Shown here: piece by piece, positions 45,006 to 55,246 of the stretch | How the letters are laid out: each line of letters starts with the position of its first letter | Position numbering within the stretch: position 1 is the first letter of the stretch | Assembly (NCBI GenBank): GCA_027924585.1 | Contig: BSBM01000050.1 | Coordinates: 5,112,501-5,176,500 of the forward strand | Length of the DNA stretch: 64,000 nucleotides | Reading direction: 5' to 3' | Source: Larix kaempferi | Lineage: Eukaryota > Streptophyta > Pinopsida > Pinales > Pinaceae | Position numbers and translations under genes: made by a program | Notes under the pieces: model-generated | What the model was told of the DNA's origin: nothing | The model's input: only the letters and a program-made list of their open reading frames with translations | Database searches by the model: none

Positions 45006-46629
45006 GATATCTCCGGAGAGACTCTAAAATCAAGACGTCACCTAAAGGCCAACTATCGATCAAAAAACAGTAAATCAAAAGCACACACCTAGAGAAACTA
45101 TAGCCAAGAGCAGACAAACAGAGTGGCTAAATGAGCTCCCGACACTAGAGCCGGTATGTCTTGCCTAGGAGAGGCTTAAGACTCCCAAACTATAGCCGGA
45201 GGTAACAGAATCAGTTATAGAGACACCCAAGCTTCACTACGTGCAAAGGGCCGTAACAATCGGCAACAAACAACTGTGTTGTCCAATACCTATCTGACTT
45301 AGGACACAAACAACATAACCACTGCAAATACCCTATGCGCTACCTAGGTAAGGAAACTATGGTAACCGCAATATAACCAATGCTCAGGGGGACAGTCACA
45401 GGTGGGATCCATCGTATGGGTAGGGTAGCTGAGCTCGAAACTCAATGAGGGTCAAATCCCCCAAGAGTCCCCAGATACGAACAAATCCTGGAAATATCTC
45501 CCACGTTCAGTCGGTATCATAGGGATATCTCCTCAACCAACCTCCCGTGACCTCGTGCTTAACTCTAGTTTGAGTAGAGCTTCCTGAGAACACCGATGTA
45601 TACCATGGATTCCTCCACTCCCTAGTCAGACACCTAATGTTTCATCTAGTAGTCTTGGATTGTTAACTCACAATGATCTATTCCAAGACTCTAAACCTAT
45701 GCTATTTGGTGTACCCTATAAATAAAATCGGTCTAATCAATTTTAAGATTAAGCATTAATTTTAACGGTTGTGGTTACTCAAGGGATATGGTCGTGAAAC
45801 TAGTTATGTGTATGACTCAATAGTATGCAAAATTGTCAAATCCTAGACTCATCTATCCAATAAAAACAATGCCACTAGCATGCAAAATCAATCCAATGGT
45901 TTTGAAATAAAAATGCAATTCTTTTATATTTTCGATGCACAAGCAGAACATAAATGAAGGCAACAAGCACTCAATGCAAGATGTGGTACATAAATAAAAA
46001 AAAAAATTGTATTTTCTCTTATAAGAAAAAGGAAAATGCAAAACTATATGTATTTTTTTTTGTATTTTTCAATATAAGGAAATGAAAAATGCAAGCAAAA
46101 TCCTACTATCTAGTCACTGATATGCCAAGGAGATCACCAAGACAACTTGACAGATACCAAATAGTAAGACTCAGCCAAAGGAATGAGCTCAAAAGGAAAA
46201 AACCAACAAGGCTAAATCCAAAGATGGGTAAAAAACCAACAAGGCTCAACCAAGAGAAAAGAAGAGTTATGGTCACAACCAAGGCATGGAATAGTCAAGA
46301 AACAAGCCAACAAAGACTCGGGATCATCCAAAGCCAACCCAGCAACAACCAAAAGTCATAAATCAACCAAAGTCGGAGTTGTACTCTACTGTCGAAGGAA
46401 ACCTGTGGGTACCCGTGAGCAGTAGAGTAAACAAAGGCGGGTGTATGCAGGCAGAGCTAAGCTCACCCGTGGGTAAGGAAAGGAAAATGGGAAAATAAAA
46501 AGTCTAATGGCTCAGAAAAAACCAGTTTTCTATAGTGTATCTCAACAGCCAATCAGTGACACACAGTTTCGACAAAAAACAACTATAATTAAGGGCTAAT
46601 GCTAAAAAATCCCCAAAAATGGATGTTTT
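45006..46629 (-). other. Untranslated leader of element A
   Basis: Between the primer site and the gag start I see no frame with domain signature on the minus strand. A short + strand frame (46089-46361) is Lys-rich, formed by a duplicated AAAAAACCAACAAGGCT phrase, and looks fortuitous. Long leaders are usual in Tat/Ogre-group elements. Confidence 0.6.
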
Positions 46630-46646
46630 CCCCAGCGGAGTCGCCA
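46630..46646 (-). promoter_or_regulatory. Primer-binding site of element A
   Basis: The complement reads TGGCGACTCCGCTGGGG, four bases inside the 5' LTR end. This motif is characteristic of the Tat/Ogre group, where priming by a tRNA-Arg has been described. Confidence 0.8.
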
Positions 46647-46650
46647 TTTC

Positions 46651-47576
46651 TGTTTTGGAGAAAACTCACTATGGCTTGGGGTAGACCACAACAAACAGTT
46701 GACTACCAGAAATTAACTCAATTATCAATGCTATGCTATATAAATGACAATGCTAAGATAATGAAGAATATAACCAACCTCGATCCAAACGTTTGATGTA
46801 GATCACCGTTGGAGCTTTCAATCCGTGCACTTGAATCTGCAAATTAGTCTTGACAGCCAATATACAAAAAGTACACATAATATATAAATGGAATTAACAT
46901 CATCAATAGCAATGGTCCACAATATTATAAGTAAATGCAACCCAATGTAGAATAAACAACATTCACAACGTTAATGGATGAGAATATGAGTATTTCTATT
47001 AATAAACAAGAAGAAATACAATGTGATATGACCTCTTACCGGCAACCAATCTAAACCAAGATCTAGGTCAATCCACTTGCGCCTCCACCACTTCAATCCT
47101 CCATGGAATGGAAAATTCAAACTATGATAGGAGTTTGGAAGGTGAACATAAGGGTTCACAACTACAAGGATCAAGGAGTGTAGACTCAAGAGAGGGAAAA
47201 AATCCACTAGAGTTCTCTTGCTCTTCTTTCTCCTCCCGTCCATAAGCCATATGTGCTCAATATATAGTCCTCCCAAAGGTAGGTGAAAGGACACATCGAG
47301 ACGTTTCAGGGCAAATAGAGGGCCAAAGGTCACCCTATGACCGCTTTTTGGGAGTAAAAAGTAATAAACTAGTGATTTTTACCATTTTACATGCTACCCA
47401 CGGGCTATAGTGATGCAACTCATGGGTACATCCGCTATAATGATGCAGCTAGCGTACAAGGGAAAAAATAGGGAAAAATAGTGTCTGAAGGATATAAAGT
47501 GGATCTGAGTCAGTGAAATGGATCCTGCAGGCCAAAGAGTGATGATGCTCACAAGGTGGAAAATTACATTGTAACA
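46651..47576 (-). repeat. 5' LTR of element A (926 bp), shared with a second tandem unit
   Basis: It begins TGTTTTGGAGAAAAC and ends ACATTGTAACA. The low-coordinate side has the primer site, as expected for a 5' LTR. The high-coordinate side has not host DNA but the polypurine tract (complement of GATGCCCCCTAATG) and 3' internal sequence, as expected for a 3' LTR. It is therefore the shared LTR of two units. Confidence 0.88.
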
Positions 47577-47784
47577 GATGCCCCCTAATGTGTGAGGTCA
47601 GAGATTGATGCTATGATGGCTTAAATACATTATAAATCTCAAAAGTGGAGTGATGGAGACACAAGTGGAAGGAGTAGCTCACTCGTCATAATACAATAGT
47701 ATCCCCGAATACATGTCGGTAGTACAACAATTTGATACAATGGCCATGAATAGGTAGTACATAATGGATACATGTCATAGGTTC
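47577..47784 (-). mobile_element. Truncated second unit of element A (3' internal sequence)
   Basis: About 208 bases match 32053-32260 with only scattered differences, continuing past the LTR. The match stops near 47784, where the chromovirus LTR begins. The rest of this unit is not in the window. Confidence 0.85.
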
Positions 47785-47792
47785 ATAATAAA

Positions 47793-48735
47793 TGTAATTA
47801 CATAATATATGATCCAATAGGCTTCTCAAAATATTACAAAAACTCTTCTCCTCTTCAATACAACAAACTACCACTTGAAATCAATAATAATCCTGGAGAA
47901 TCGAACCATAAACCTCATGATACTTTCTGAACTTAGAACTAGCCTTGGATCAGCTACAAGAACTGCAATAAACTCAATGAAAATGGCTAAATTCCATTAT
48001 CCTCTCACAGGAAGCAGGGTCACATCACCCAGCTTGAACTAGGGGCACATCTCCCAAGTCTCTTGAGGCACAATTGCTCTCAAACCAAACATCAAACTAA
48101 CAAAAGACGTGAAGGGGGTGCGTACTTGTTTATTTATAGAGAGAGGATGACTTGAGGATAAATTTCCTTAGCTAATGCACCCTCCATGAGTGGATAAGGA
48201 AATCTAGCTTTCCTTCCTTTTTCATTTTGCTTTGCTTTCCTCCTTTTTCCTTTTTTGTTTGCTTTTCCACTTTCTGCTTTAGATTTTTCTACTTTTTTCT
48301 AGATTTTCTAATTTATCTTGCTTTTAGGAACTTTCCTACTTTTCTGATTTATCATGTTTTCTGTTTTTGTGCTGCTTTTCCTGAGTTTTTGCTGCTTTTC
48401 TGATTTGCTCCATCTTTCTTTCCTTTTTCCTGATTTTCTAGATTTTGTTGTTTTCTCCTTAACTTCTTCTTCAAGTCATTTCCAAGTCAACCCCATCCAC
48501 TAATGCGCCCTAGTGTAGAATTATCCTCATTTATTTATGAAAAATATATTAAATGCATGAAAAATAAATATTCCAAGTGCATAATAAACTTTGGATAAAA
48601 TTTAATTCACACTTCTAACTAATTAAATGCTTAGAATTCAAAATTAAACCCATGATAATGAAGTTGTGTCCTCAACCCAATGGATTGGTTGGGTTAGGAA
48701 GCTGATCCAATGCTCATTGTTGAGGGGAAATGATA
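47793..48735 (-). repeat. 3' LTR of the chromovirus (about 943 bp)
   Basis: The right end GGGGAAATGATA corresponds to a minus-strand start T(G/A)TCATTTCCCC, preceded on that strand by a purine tract (complement of GTACTCCCCACCC). The left end is taken at TGTAATTACATAAT (47793) and is less certain. A minus-strand TATA box is the complement of TATTTATAG at 48131-48139. There are Pyr-rich repeats at 48220-48460. Confidence 0.7.
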
Positions 48736-49127
48736 GTACTCCCCACCCAATATTTCTTTTCCTCAAGCAATTTAAAATGGGGATGTTGTAATATGTGTTC
48801 TCCTTCCCAAGTAGCATCCTCACTAGGCAATCGTTCCCATTGCACCAAAAATTCCTTAAGGATTATGCTCCTTAGATTCTTCTCTTGGACCTCCAAAATA
48901 TTCTCAAAGATCGGCACCAAATTTCCTTCATCATCAAGGGGTGGAAAATCTTGTGAAACCTTGACTTGCTGTCCTATTTCCTTATTCAAACAGGACACAT
49001 GGAAAAAATTGTGAATCCGGCTGCCTAGAGGCAACTCTATCTCATAATCCACTTCCCCTATCTTCCTCTCGAATTGGTAGGGTCCATAGAACTTTGGTTG
49101 AAACTTCTTAGGCCCCTTAGACTTCAA
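48714..49127 (-). CDS. pol: Integrase C-terminal domain and chromodomain of the chromovirus
   Basis: 137 open codons. KFYGPYQFERKIGEVDYEIEL is the GPY/F-type module that ends integrase, followed by HNFFHVSCLNKEI. The chromodomain is at residues 80-125: ENILEVQ..., FLVQWERLPSEDATWE, with the aromatic and acidic residues usual in plant chromoviruses. It would guide integration to particular chromatin. The stop lies just inside the LTR, a common arrangement. Confidence 0.85.
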   Translation of the reverse strand: MKSKGPKKFQPKFYGPYQFERKIGEVDYEIELPLGSRIHNFFHVSCLNKEIGQQVKVSQDFPPLDDEGNLVPIFENILEVQEKNLRSIILKEFLVQWERLPSEDATWEGEHILQHPHFKLLEEKKYWVGSTIISPQQ

Positions 49128-49750
49128 TTATTACGGCCTATAGGGTTGCAATCTCAAATATACCAGACCTCCTACTTGGAAAGCTCGCTCAATTGTATGC
49201 TTGTCTGCATGCACCTTTTGCCTATTTTGTGCTACTGGAAAGTTGTCCTTGAGAGTTCTAAGTATGTCTTGACTCTGTTGGAGCTAAACCTTTTCCTTAT
49301 GTGTCTTACATTCATGAAATATTAGATCATAAAAAGTGAGTGCATCATATCCATATAGAGCTTTGAAGGGAGACATACCAATCGAGAGATGAAAAGTAGT
49401 GTTTTAACAAAACTCTCCCAAATGGAGCCAAGTAATCCATGAATTTTGTTGTCCTGTGACATAGTTTCTTAAGCACTCTTCCAGCCATTGGTTTACTCCT
49501 TTTTTTTGGCCATCAGTCTATGGATGGCAGTTGGTGCTCATGTCCAAACTTGTCCCCACTAACTTGAAAAATTCTTGCCAAATTTTGCTAGTGAACTTGC
49601 TATCTTTGTTACTAATGATGTACTTGGGTATGCCATCAAGTTTGAAGACTTATTTGATGAAAATTTCAGCCACTTGGATGGATGCAATATTATTCGTGAT
49701 AGAAAATAAATGTGCATATTTAGTCAACCTATCAACCACTTCAAAAATAT
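49128..49750 (-). pseudogene. pol: Eroded integrase core of the chromovirus
   Basis: The minus strand reads as integrase in several frames: KYAHLF-like and SKFTSKIWQ-like stretches and a DGQKKGVNQWLEECLR stretch are recognisable, interrupted by stops and shifts. The first catalytic Asp block is missing at the junction near 49750, so there may also be a small deletion. Confidence 0.6.
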
Positions 49751-50056
49751 TGTCTTTACCTTGGATTTTTGTAAGAGGCCTGTTTGCTGAGTATGCTCTA
49801 CTTTATTTTTCCAACATGCCACACATGATATAACATACTCCATCACCTCCTTCTTCAGCCCCTTCCATGTGAACCTCTCTTTCACTTTCTTATAAGTCTC
49901 CACAAACCCCGGATGACCAGCTAGAGGCACATCATGGGAAGCCTCAAGGATCTTCTTATTTAGTATGGATTTTGGAACTAAAAATATACTATCCTTATAA
50001 TAGATAATATCATTGAGAATCTTGTAAGCATCATCATGAATTAATCCATCAAACAA
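49724..50056 (-). pseudogene. pol: Integrase zinc-binding domain of the chromovirus
   Basis: 110 open codons with HDVPLAGHPG (His pair) and ISCVACWKNK (C-x2-C), the HHCC zinc finger of retroviral-type integrases. It joins the RNase H end (near 50041) with a frame break. Confidence 0.85.
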
Positions 50057-51444
50057 TCACAAGAAAACTGGTTCTTTGTGTACTCTACCCCAATTTGTAC
50101 TTTCCAATCATCATGAAATTTGAGCAATGCAAATGTTGGTTTTCTAGAAAGTGCATCAGCTACAATGTTCATCTTACCCTTCTTATATTCAATATCAAAG
50201 TCAAATTCTTGGACCTTGCTTACCAACTTATGTTTCCTATCATTCAGCTCCTTTTGGGTTAAGAAGTGCCTCAAACTATTGTGATCAGTCCTAATAATGA
50301 ACTTACCCCCTACCAAATAATGTCTGAAATTGACTATCGCATGCATGATGGATAGCATCTCTTTGTCATAGATTGAATATAATCTTTCATGGGGCTGCAA
50401 ATTTCTACTCTCAAAATCCAAGGGGTGCTTATTTTGCATCAAGACTGCTCCAATTCCATTCCATGAAGCATCACACTCAAGAACAAAAGGTTGAGAAAAA
50501 TATGGAAGTGCAAGAACAAGACAACTACTCATTACCTCCTTCATTATATTGAACACTTTCTCAGATTCTTTTGAACAATGGAAATCTCCTTTCTTAGTGA
50601 GTTCTGTCAAAGGAGATGTCAACTTCGAAAATCCTTTGAAAAACTTATGGTAGTAGGTACATAGCCCAATAAAACCTCTCAGTTTAGTGATATTTTTAGG
50701 ACTTGGCCAATCTAGAAAAGCTTGGATCTTTTCAATGTGAACCTTAACTCCATATTTCCCAATACCATGACCAAGATACAAAATCTCAGTCATTCTGAAC
50801 TCACACTCAGATAGATTTGCATAGAAAGATTGATCTGCCAGTATTGTTAGTACAATATCCAAATGATGCAAATGCTCTTCCCAAGTTATACTATAGATCA
50901 AAATATCATCAAAGAAAACAAGTACAAACTTATAGAGCTTCCTGCTAAACACTCTGTTCATGCAAAATTGAATAGTTGCAGGTGCATTGGTTAGGTCAAA
51001 AGGCATAACCAGAAACTCAAAGTTCCCATGGTGACACTGGAAGGTTGTGTTCTGGATGTCTTCTCCATGCATGTTGATTTGATGGTAACCCAAACGAAGG
51101 TCAATCTTTGAGATGGTCCCATGGAGCTCATCCATAATCTCATCAATCCTTGGAATAGGATATATGTTCTTGATAGTATTCTTGTTGAGAGCTCTGTAGT
51201 TTATGCATATCCTCATGGTACCATCTTTCTTCTTCACAGGGACTATTGATGAGACAAAAGGACTTGAACTCGATCTAATGAATCCCAAGTCAAGCAGTTC
51301 CTTGATGGTTCGCTCTATCTCATCCTTAAATATTTTTGGGTAATTGTTGGGATGTAATTTGATAGGTGATGTTCCTATCTCTAACTCAATTCTATGCTCC
51401 ACTCCTCTATCGGGTGTCCTACCATGAGGAAGGTCCCCAAACAC
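50041..51444 (-). CDS. pol: Reverse transcriptase and RNase H of the chromovirus
   Basis: 467 open codons, the longest coding stretch of the window. RT motifs are VKKKDGTMRICINYRALN, ISKIDLRLGYHQI, FEFLVMPFDLTNAPATIQ (usual FGL is FDL) and VFFDDILIYS (YxDD as FFDD). The RNase H keeps all four catalytic residues: LECDAS, YDKEML, IRTDHNSL and VADALSRK. The order and spacing are those of plant chromoviruses. No frame break within, so this copy is young or well preserved compared with element A. Confidence 0.93.
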   Translation of the reverse strand: MFGDLPHGRTPDRGVEHRIELEIGTSPIKLHPNNYPKIFKDEIERTIKELLDLGFIRSSSSPFVSSIVPVKKKDGTMRICINYRALNKNTIKNIYPIPRIDEIMDELHGTISKIDLRLGYHQINMHGEDIQNTTFQCHHGNFEFLVMPFDLTNAPATIQFCMNRVFSRKLYKFVLVFFDDILIYSITWEEHLHHLDIVLTILADQSFYANLSECEFRMTEILYLGHGIGKYGVKVHIEKIQAFLDWPSPKNITKLRGFIGLCTYYHKFFKGFSKLTSPLTELTKKGDFHCSKESEKVFNIMKEVMSSCLVLALPYFSQPFVLECDASWNGIGAVLMQNKHPLDFESRNLQPHERLYSIYDKEMLSIMHAIVNFRHYLVGGKFIIRTDHNSLRHFLTQKELNDRKHKLVSKVQEFDFDIEYKKGKMNIVADALSRKPTFALLKFHDDWKVQIGVEYTKNQFSCDCLMD

Positions 51445-51639
51445 CTTCTTATGCTTTTGGAGAAACTTCTAAATGTCTTATGGATATTGGGCTACTTCCA
51501 GTGAGGTGCCATTTGTGGTGATTATAAATTCTATAGCCCATTCAATGTCTCCATGCCTTAGTATGGATCTCATACTGTGTGCATTTACCAATTGTTTAGG
51601 ATAGGTCTCGATCCCTCTCAACACTACCTTCTTTCCATC

Positions 51640-51921
51640 TTATCCCTTCAATATCATCTCAGGAACTTGGTAGTCTATTAAATTCTTCCCAATGGAATAC
51701 AACCATTGTACTCCCAAAACCATGTTAGTATCAGCCTTATCCACAACATAAAAGCTATCTATAATGGTATGTTCTTCTATAGACATCTGCAATTTAGGAA
51801 TCCATCTACAACATTTCATAGAAGGATTACCTAGAATGATAATAGTGAAGCCTCCAAAATTTTCAGTAGGTAGCTTCCTCCTGTTGCTTGGTTTTTCAAC
51901 CGAGCATGTGCAAGGATGCAC
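51640..51921 (-). pseudogene. C-terminal part of protease, chromovirus
   Basis: 93 open codons with DKADTNMVLGVQWLYSIG, the ILG-type C-terminal block of the protease. The catalytic DSGA motif is not present before the sequence meets the element B LTR. Between this and RT (51445-51639) the frame is broken by stops. Confidence 0.75.
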
Positions 51922-51930
51922 CTACTAACT

Positions 51931-52572
51931 TGTAGTAGCAGTCTTCAAATTGAAATCAAATACAACTATAAATTAATCTGAATCTAACATGTGCATATAA
52001 CAATAAACTTGAAAAGATTTAAGAACACGAACAAGAAATGAAATAAAAAATGACTTTTGTATTGCAATACCTCAAAGGGTGAGGATGTTTGGTGTTGAGC
52101 AGCTCCAAGGTTGAGATGCTCCAGGCTCCAATGGTCTCTTCTCCAAGATTGCTACAATGGTCAAAGAACTCAAGAGAGATTTTGACAGCATGAGGATAGG
52201 ATGATGGATGGATGGAAAGCGAGGAGCCCCTATCACCTTTTTATAGTTTTTGGTGATGGGGAATACCATTGTGGTTTTGAGGAAACCAATGGTAGTGACC
52301 AACATGGTTTAGGTACCTTTTTCCCTCTTTTTTCCTTTTTTGAATATTTTGAATATTTTTATTCCCTTTTAATAGTTTTGGGAATTCTGGACCCCTTTTG
52401 AGGGTTTTTTATGTTTTTTGAGGAAAAATATATATTTTGAGGGCAAAAAAGGGTGTATTATGGTCTTTTTGGTGACCTTTTGATGGCTTTAGAGTCTCAA
52501 ATGGTGGAAAAGTGGACAAAAGGGGCATGTGAATAAGGGAATGAGCTAGTGAGCACTTTTTGGGTGTTAACA
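51931..52572 (-). repeat. 3' LTR of element B (about 642 bp)
   Basis: The right end GTGTTAACA plus polypurine complement is clear by analogy with element A (TTACA|GATTCCCCC). The left end is taken at TGTAGTAGC (51931), next to truncated chromovirus protease, and cannot be confirmed without the other LTR. A minus-strand TATA box is the complement of CTTTTTATAG at 52237-52246. Confidence 0.65.
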
Positions 52573-54390
52573 GATTGCCCCCTGATGTGTGAGGACAGGA
52601 GCTCATCGTATGGACGATAGGCATCATAGTTCTTTTTTGTTTCCCTGGGGTTTGGAGTAGAGAAGAGACCGGTTGGAGACTAGATCAACAACCCCTTGGA
52701 AGCTGCAAAAACAAAAAATATTACATGGCCTCAATATAAATGAGGAATAATCTCTGATAATGGACGAGGCAGGCATACCGATGCTCGTATCAAGACATAT
52801 ACATAACAATTAGTCCCAAGAAGGGGGACCTGAATAATACATAAAAAATCTGCTGGTACATCATAATGGTCCAAAGGGGACACTATTATGGGATGTACTC
52901 ATGATCATAATATGACTGCTCTCAATAACTGATACATTGGAAATGCAACAACCGTTCCGAATAAGGTTCCAAGAGGGTTGATGAACTGCTGAAACTGAAG
53001 GTGTCCAACATCTGTAGGGACTCAACAATTGTGAGTCAACTCTGAGGAGTATATGTAACTGTATACTCGAGGGAGTATAAAACTAGGGTACATCTGAATA
53101 TTGTCGCCATGCACAACCCAGATATCTATAGGAAAATGTAACTGGTTGTTTCCATAAGTAGAATCTCAAATGTGGAAGAGTCAGGTGGTATCCGGGGTCT
53201 TCAACAAATGACTGAAAGGACCAATACCATGTGCGAGTCTCAACGATGCGATCAGGGTCTTGAAGTCGAGCATGTGAGAAACAACCATTTGGAGAGGTAC
53301 TGAGGACTCTTCCCGAAATGATTCATAGGCACTCATCAGAAATGATGATGAGTCCAAGGCACAGGGACCTCTAGGTCTGTCCTTTGGAATAAATTTGGTT
53401 GGTGTCGATAGAGGGAGACCGGAAACTATCAAGGTAATGATGTTTCCTTGATAGGAGTGTGAGGTGTACAACCGAAGTTGGATAGTACTGATGGTAGCAC
53501 TGACATACTATGGGGATGGGAAATAACTGGGGTCATAGAGTGGGTGGACTCAAACTTCCTTTGTTCAAAGCATGATGACATGGTTGACCTGGCAGCGTAG
53601 GAAACTGACTTGTAGGTGCAGGGATCATAGCTTTTAAGGACTGAAGGGGATTTATTGTAGATTTGAGTGACTCTGGGGGGGATAGGCTGACGGATGCTAT
53701 AGAGGGCCTCTCAAGGTGACATACTGCAGAATACTTTGAACAAAGGCGACCAAAATGGGGAAGCTGCCATATGAGTAGACATGATCTGTTGTGGCACTGA
53801 GAAGCACCGTTGGGTCCTTCTTCGTAGTTTTAATGAGCTCCAAGAAGGGATAAAAGCGTGCTCTGAAATGGTACTATCCTGTGTATTTTGTGAGCCCAGG
53901 ATTGTTCGTGCTCATGAGTGCTTTCATTTTTAAGGAGTCTGAAAACGATAAGAAGACTCTGCAGTGTTGGTGGAGTACCGTCTTGTGGATTTATACGAGC
54001 CTAGGATGGTGATTGCTCGTGGTCGCTTTCATTTTTAGAGAGTTTGAAAGCGGTAAGTGGACTCCATTGGTTGTCTTTTTTGTAAGTCAGTCTCCAAGGC
54101 CCGAAAAAGCATAAAGTAATGCAAATGGAGAACTCTTCTAGCCGATGTGACTAGAGTATTCCTTTTTCATAATTAGTCTACAAGGTCCGAAAAAGGGGTA
54201 AATTATACCAGGTAGATGCCCTTTCAGATACATTTAGCAAGCATGAAAGGAAGCAAGGTTGCTCGGTGATATTTTCATTGTTTTAGGAATCAGAAAAGAG
54301 CTTAACGGAAACTCCCTAAGTGCCTTTTTCCTAAAGGAATTGCTCGGCCTGAAAAAGGGATAAAATTATCCCGAACAAAAAGGTATTGAT
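52573..54390 (-). other. 3' internal region of element B, non-coding with diverged repeats
   Basis: No frame with a domain signature. Between about 53820 and 54370 diverged repeats of about 110-130 bp recur: two blocks with GCTTTCATTTTTA.GGAGTCTGAAA and three with CTTTTT..AAGG.CCGAAAAAG. The start is homologous to 32053 onward in element A. Confidence 0.6.
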
Positions 54391-54987
54391 GAGAGCGAGA
54401 AATGGTCTCAAGCATCGTCATGAGTGCGGAAAATTGAATCTAGTGACATAAAATTTGTCAAAAACGGACGACGGCCGATGTGGCACGCAAATCAAGGTGA
54501 CAAGGGGGCGTGTGAAAGATGTTTGAAAAGTCTGGACGTGAGAGCGAGAAATGATCTCAAACATCATCATGAGCGCGGAAAACTGAATCCGATGATAAAA
54601 GAAATTCGTCAAAACGGACGATGACCAATGTGGCATGCAAACCGAGGCGACAAGGGGCATAGGGAAAAAATGCCTGAAAATATGCAGGTGAGAGCAAGAA
54701 ATTATCTCAAGCATCATCATAAGCACGGAAAACTGAATCCGATGATATAAAACTCGTTAAAAATGGACGACGGCCGATGTGGCACGTAAATCGAGGCGAC
54801 GAGGGGGCATGAAAAAGATGTTCAAAAAATCTGGGCATTAGAGCAAGAAATGATCTCAAGCATCATCACGAGCACAGAAAATTGAATCTAGCGATATAAG
54901 ACTCGTAAAAAATGGACGACGGTCGATGTGGCATGCAAATCAAGGCGATGAGGGGCATGGGAAAAATACTCGAAAAATGGACCTAGT
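54391..54987. repeat. 150 bp tandem repeat, four copies
   Basis: Units start at 54391, 54540, 54690 and 54839 with GAGAGCGAGAAATGATCTCAA, giving periods of 149, 150 and 149. Each has CATCATCATGAGCGCGGAAAA and a GGACGACGGCCGATGTGGCA block. It lies 130 bp upstream of the antisense gene's TATA box and could act as an upstream regulatory array; that role is inference. Confidence 0.9.
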
Positions 54988-55111
54988 GGAATCGGGAAAA
55001 GGAGAGGACTATCATGAAGTTCTCGCTATGTTGATTCGAACAGTACCAACGGTTTGAAAAACGGACGTCGTATGATACCGAAAAACGTTGTTGTAAAAAT
55101 GGTCAAATTTC

Positions 55112-55119
55112 TATAAATA
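55112..55119 (+). promoter_or_regulatory. TATA box of the antisense gene in element B
   Basis: TATAAATA within TTTCTATAAATAGGG, followed about 130 bp later by a splice donor (CTTCAG|GTAAGC, 55247). Spacing would place transcription start near 55143. Confidence 0.65.
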
Positions 55120-55246
55120 GGGTGTGGGCCCAATGTGACATGTGTCATTGTTACGTGCGAGTTTCACAGAGCATTTGAGTGAGGTCAGAGCTCTTTCTCG
55201 ATTTGTGGGAGATTCGACCATTGGATTTTCGTTCCACGAGCTTCAG

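Larger units (their letters stand above)
25584..47576 (-). mobile_element. Element A: Tat-type Ty3/gypsy retrotransposon with a second RNase H and an antisense gene
   Basis: LTRs of 926 bp lie at 25584-32052 (net of one insertion) and 46651-47576, and both end ...TACA/AACA on the + strand. By eye the first 326 bases differ at about 15 sites. On the minus strand the 5' LTR is followed by TGGCGACTCCGCTGGGG, the primer site typical of the Tat/Ogre group, and the 3' LTR is preceded by a purine tract. The coding order (minus) is gag, protease, linker, RT, RNase H, integrase, second RNase H. An antisense gene lies between pol and the 3' LTR. Net length is about 14.5 kb. The element is inactive, with many stops and three insertions. 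No matching right-hand target duplication survives, because the 5' LTR runs on into more element sequence. Confidence 0.9.
47793..51930 (-). mobile_element. 5'-truncated chromovirus (Ty3/gypsy with chromodomain)
   Basis: The 3' LTR (47793-48735) is followed, reading up the minus strand, by the end of pol with a chromodomain, then integrase, RNase H, RT and the C-terminal part of protease. Sequence stops in protease near 51921, right where the element B LTR begins, so gag, the protease active site and the 5' LTR are missing. Insertion of element B into this chromovirus would explain it, with the rest beyond the window edge. RT and RNase H are fairly well preserved. Confidence 0.85.

Noticed and set aside
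46651-47784. A longer LTR for element A ending near 47784
   Set aside because: The purine tract next to TGTAACA/TGTTACA starts, and the matching polypurine position in element B, put the LTR end at 47576; the rest is internal sequence.
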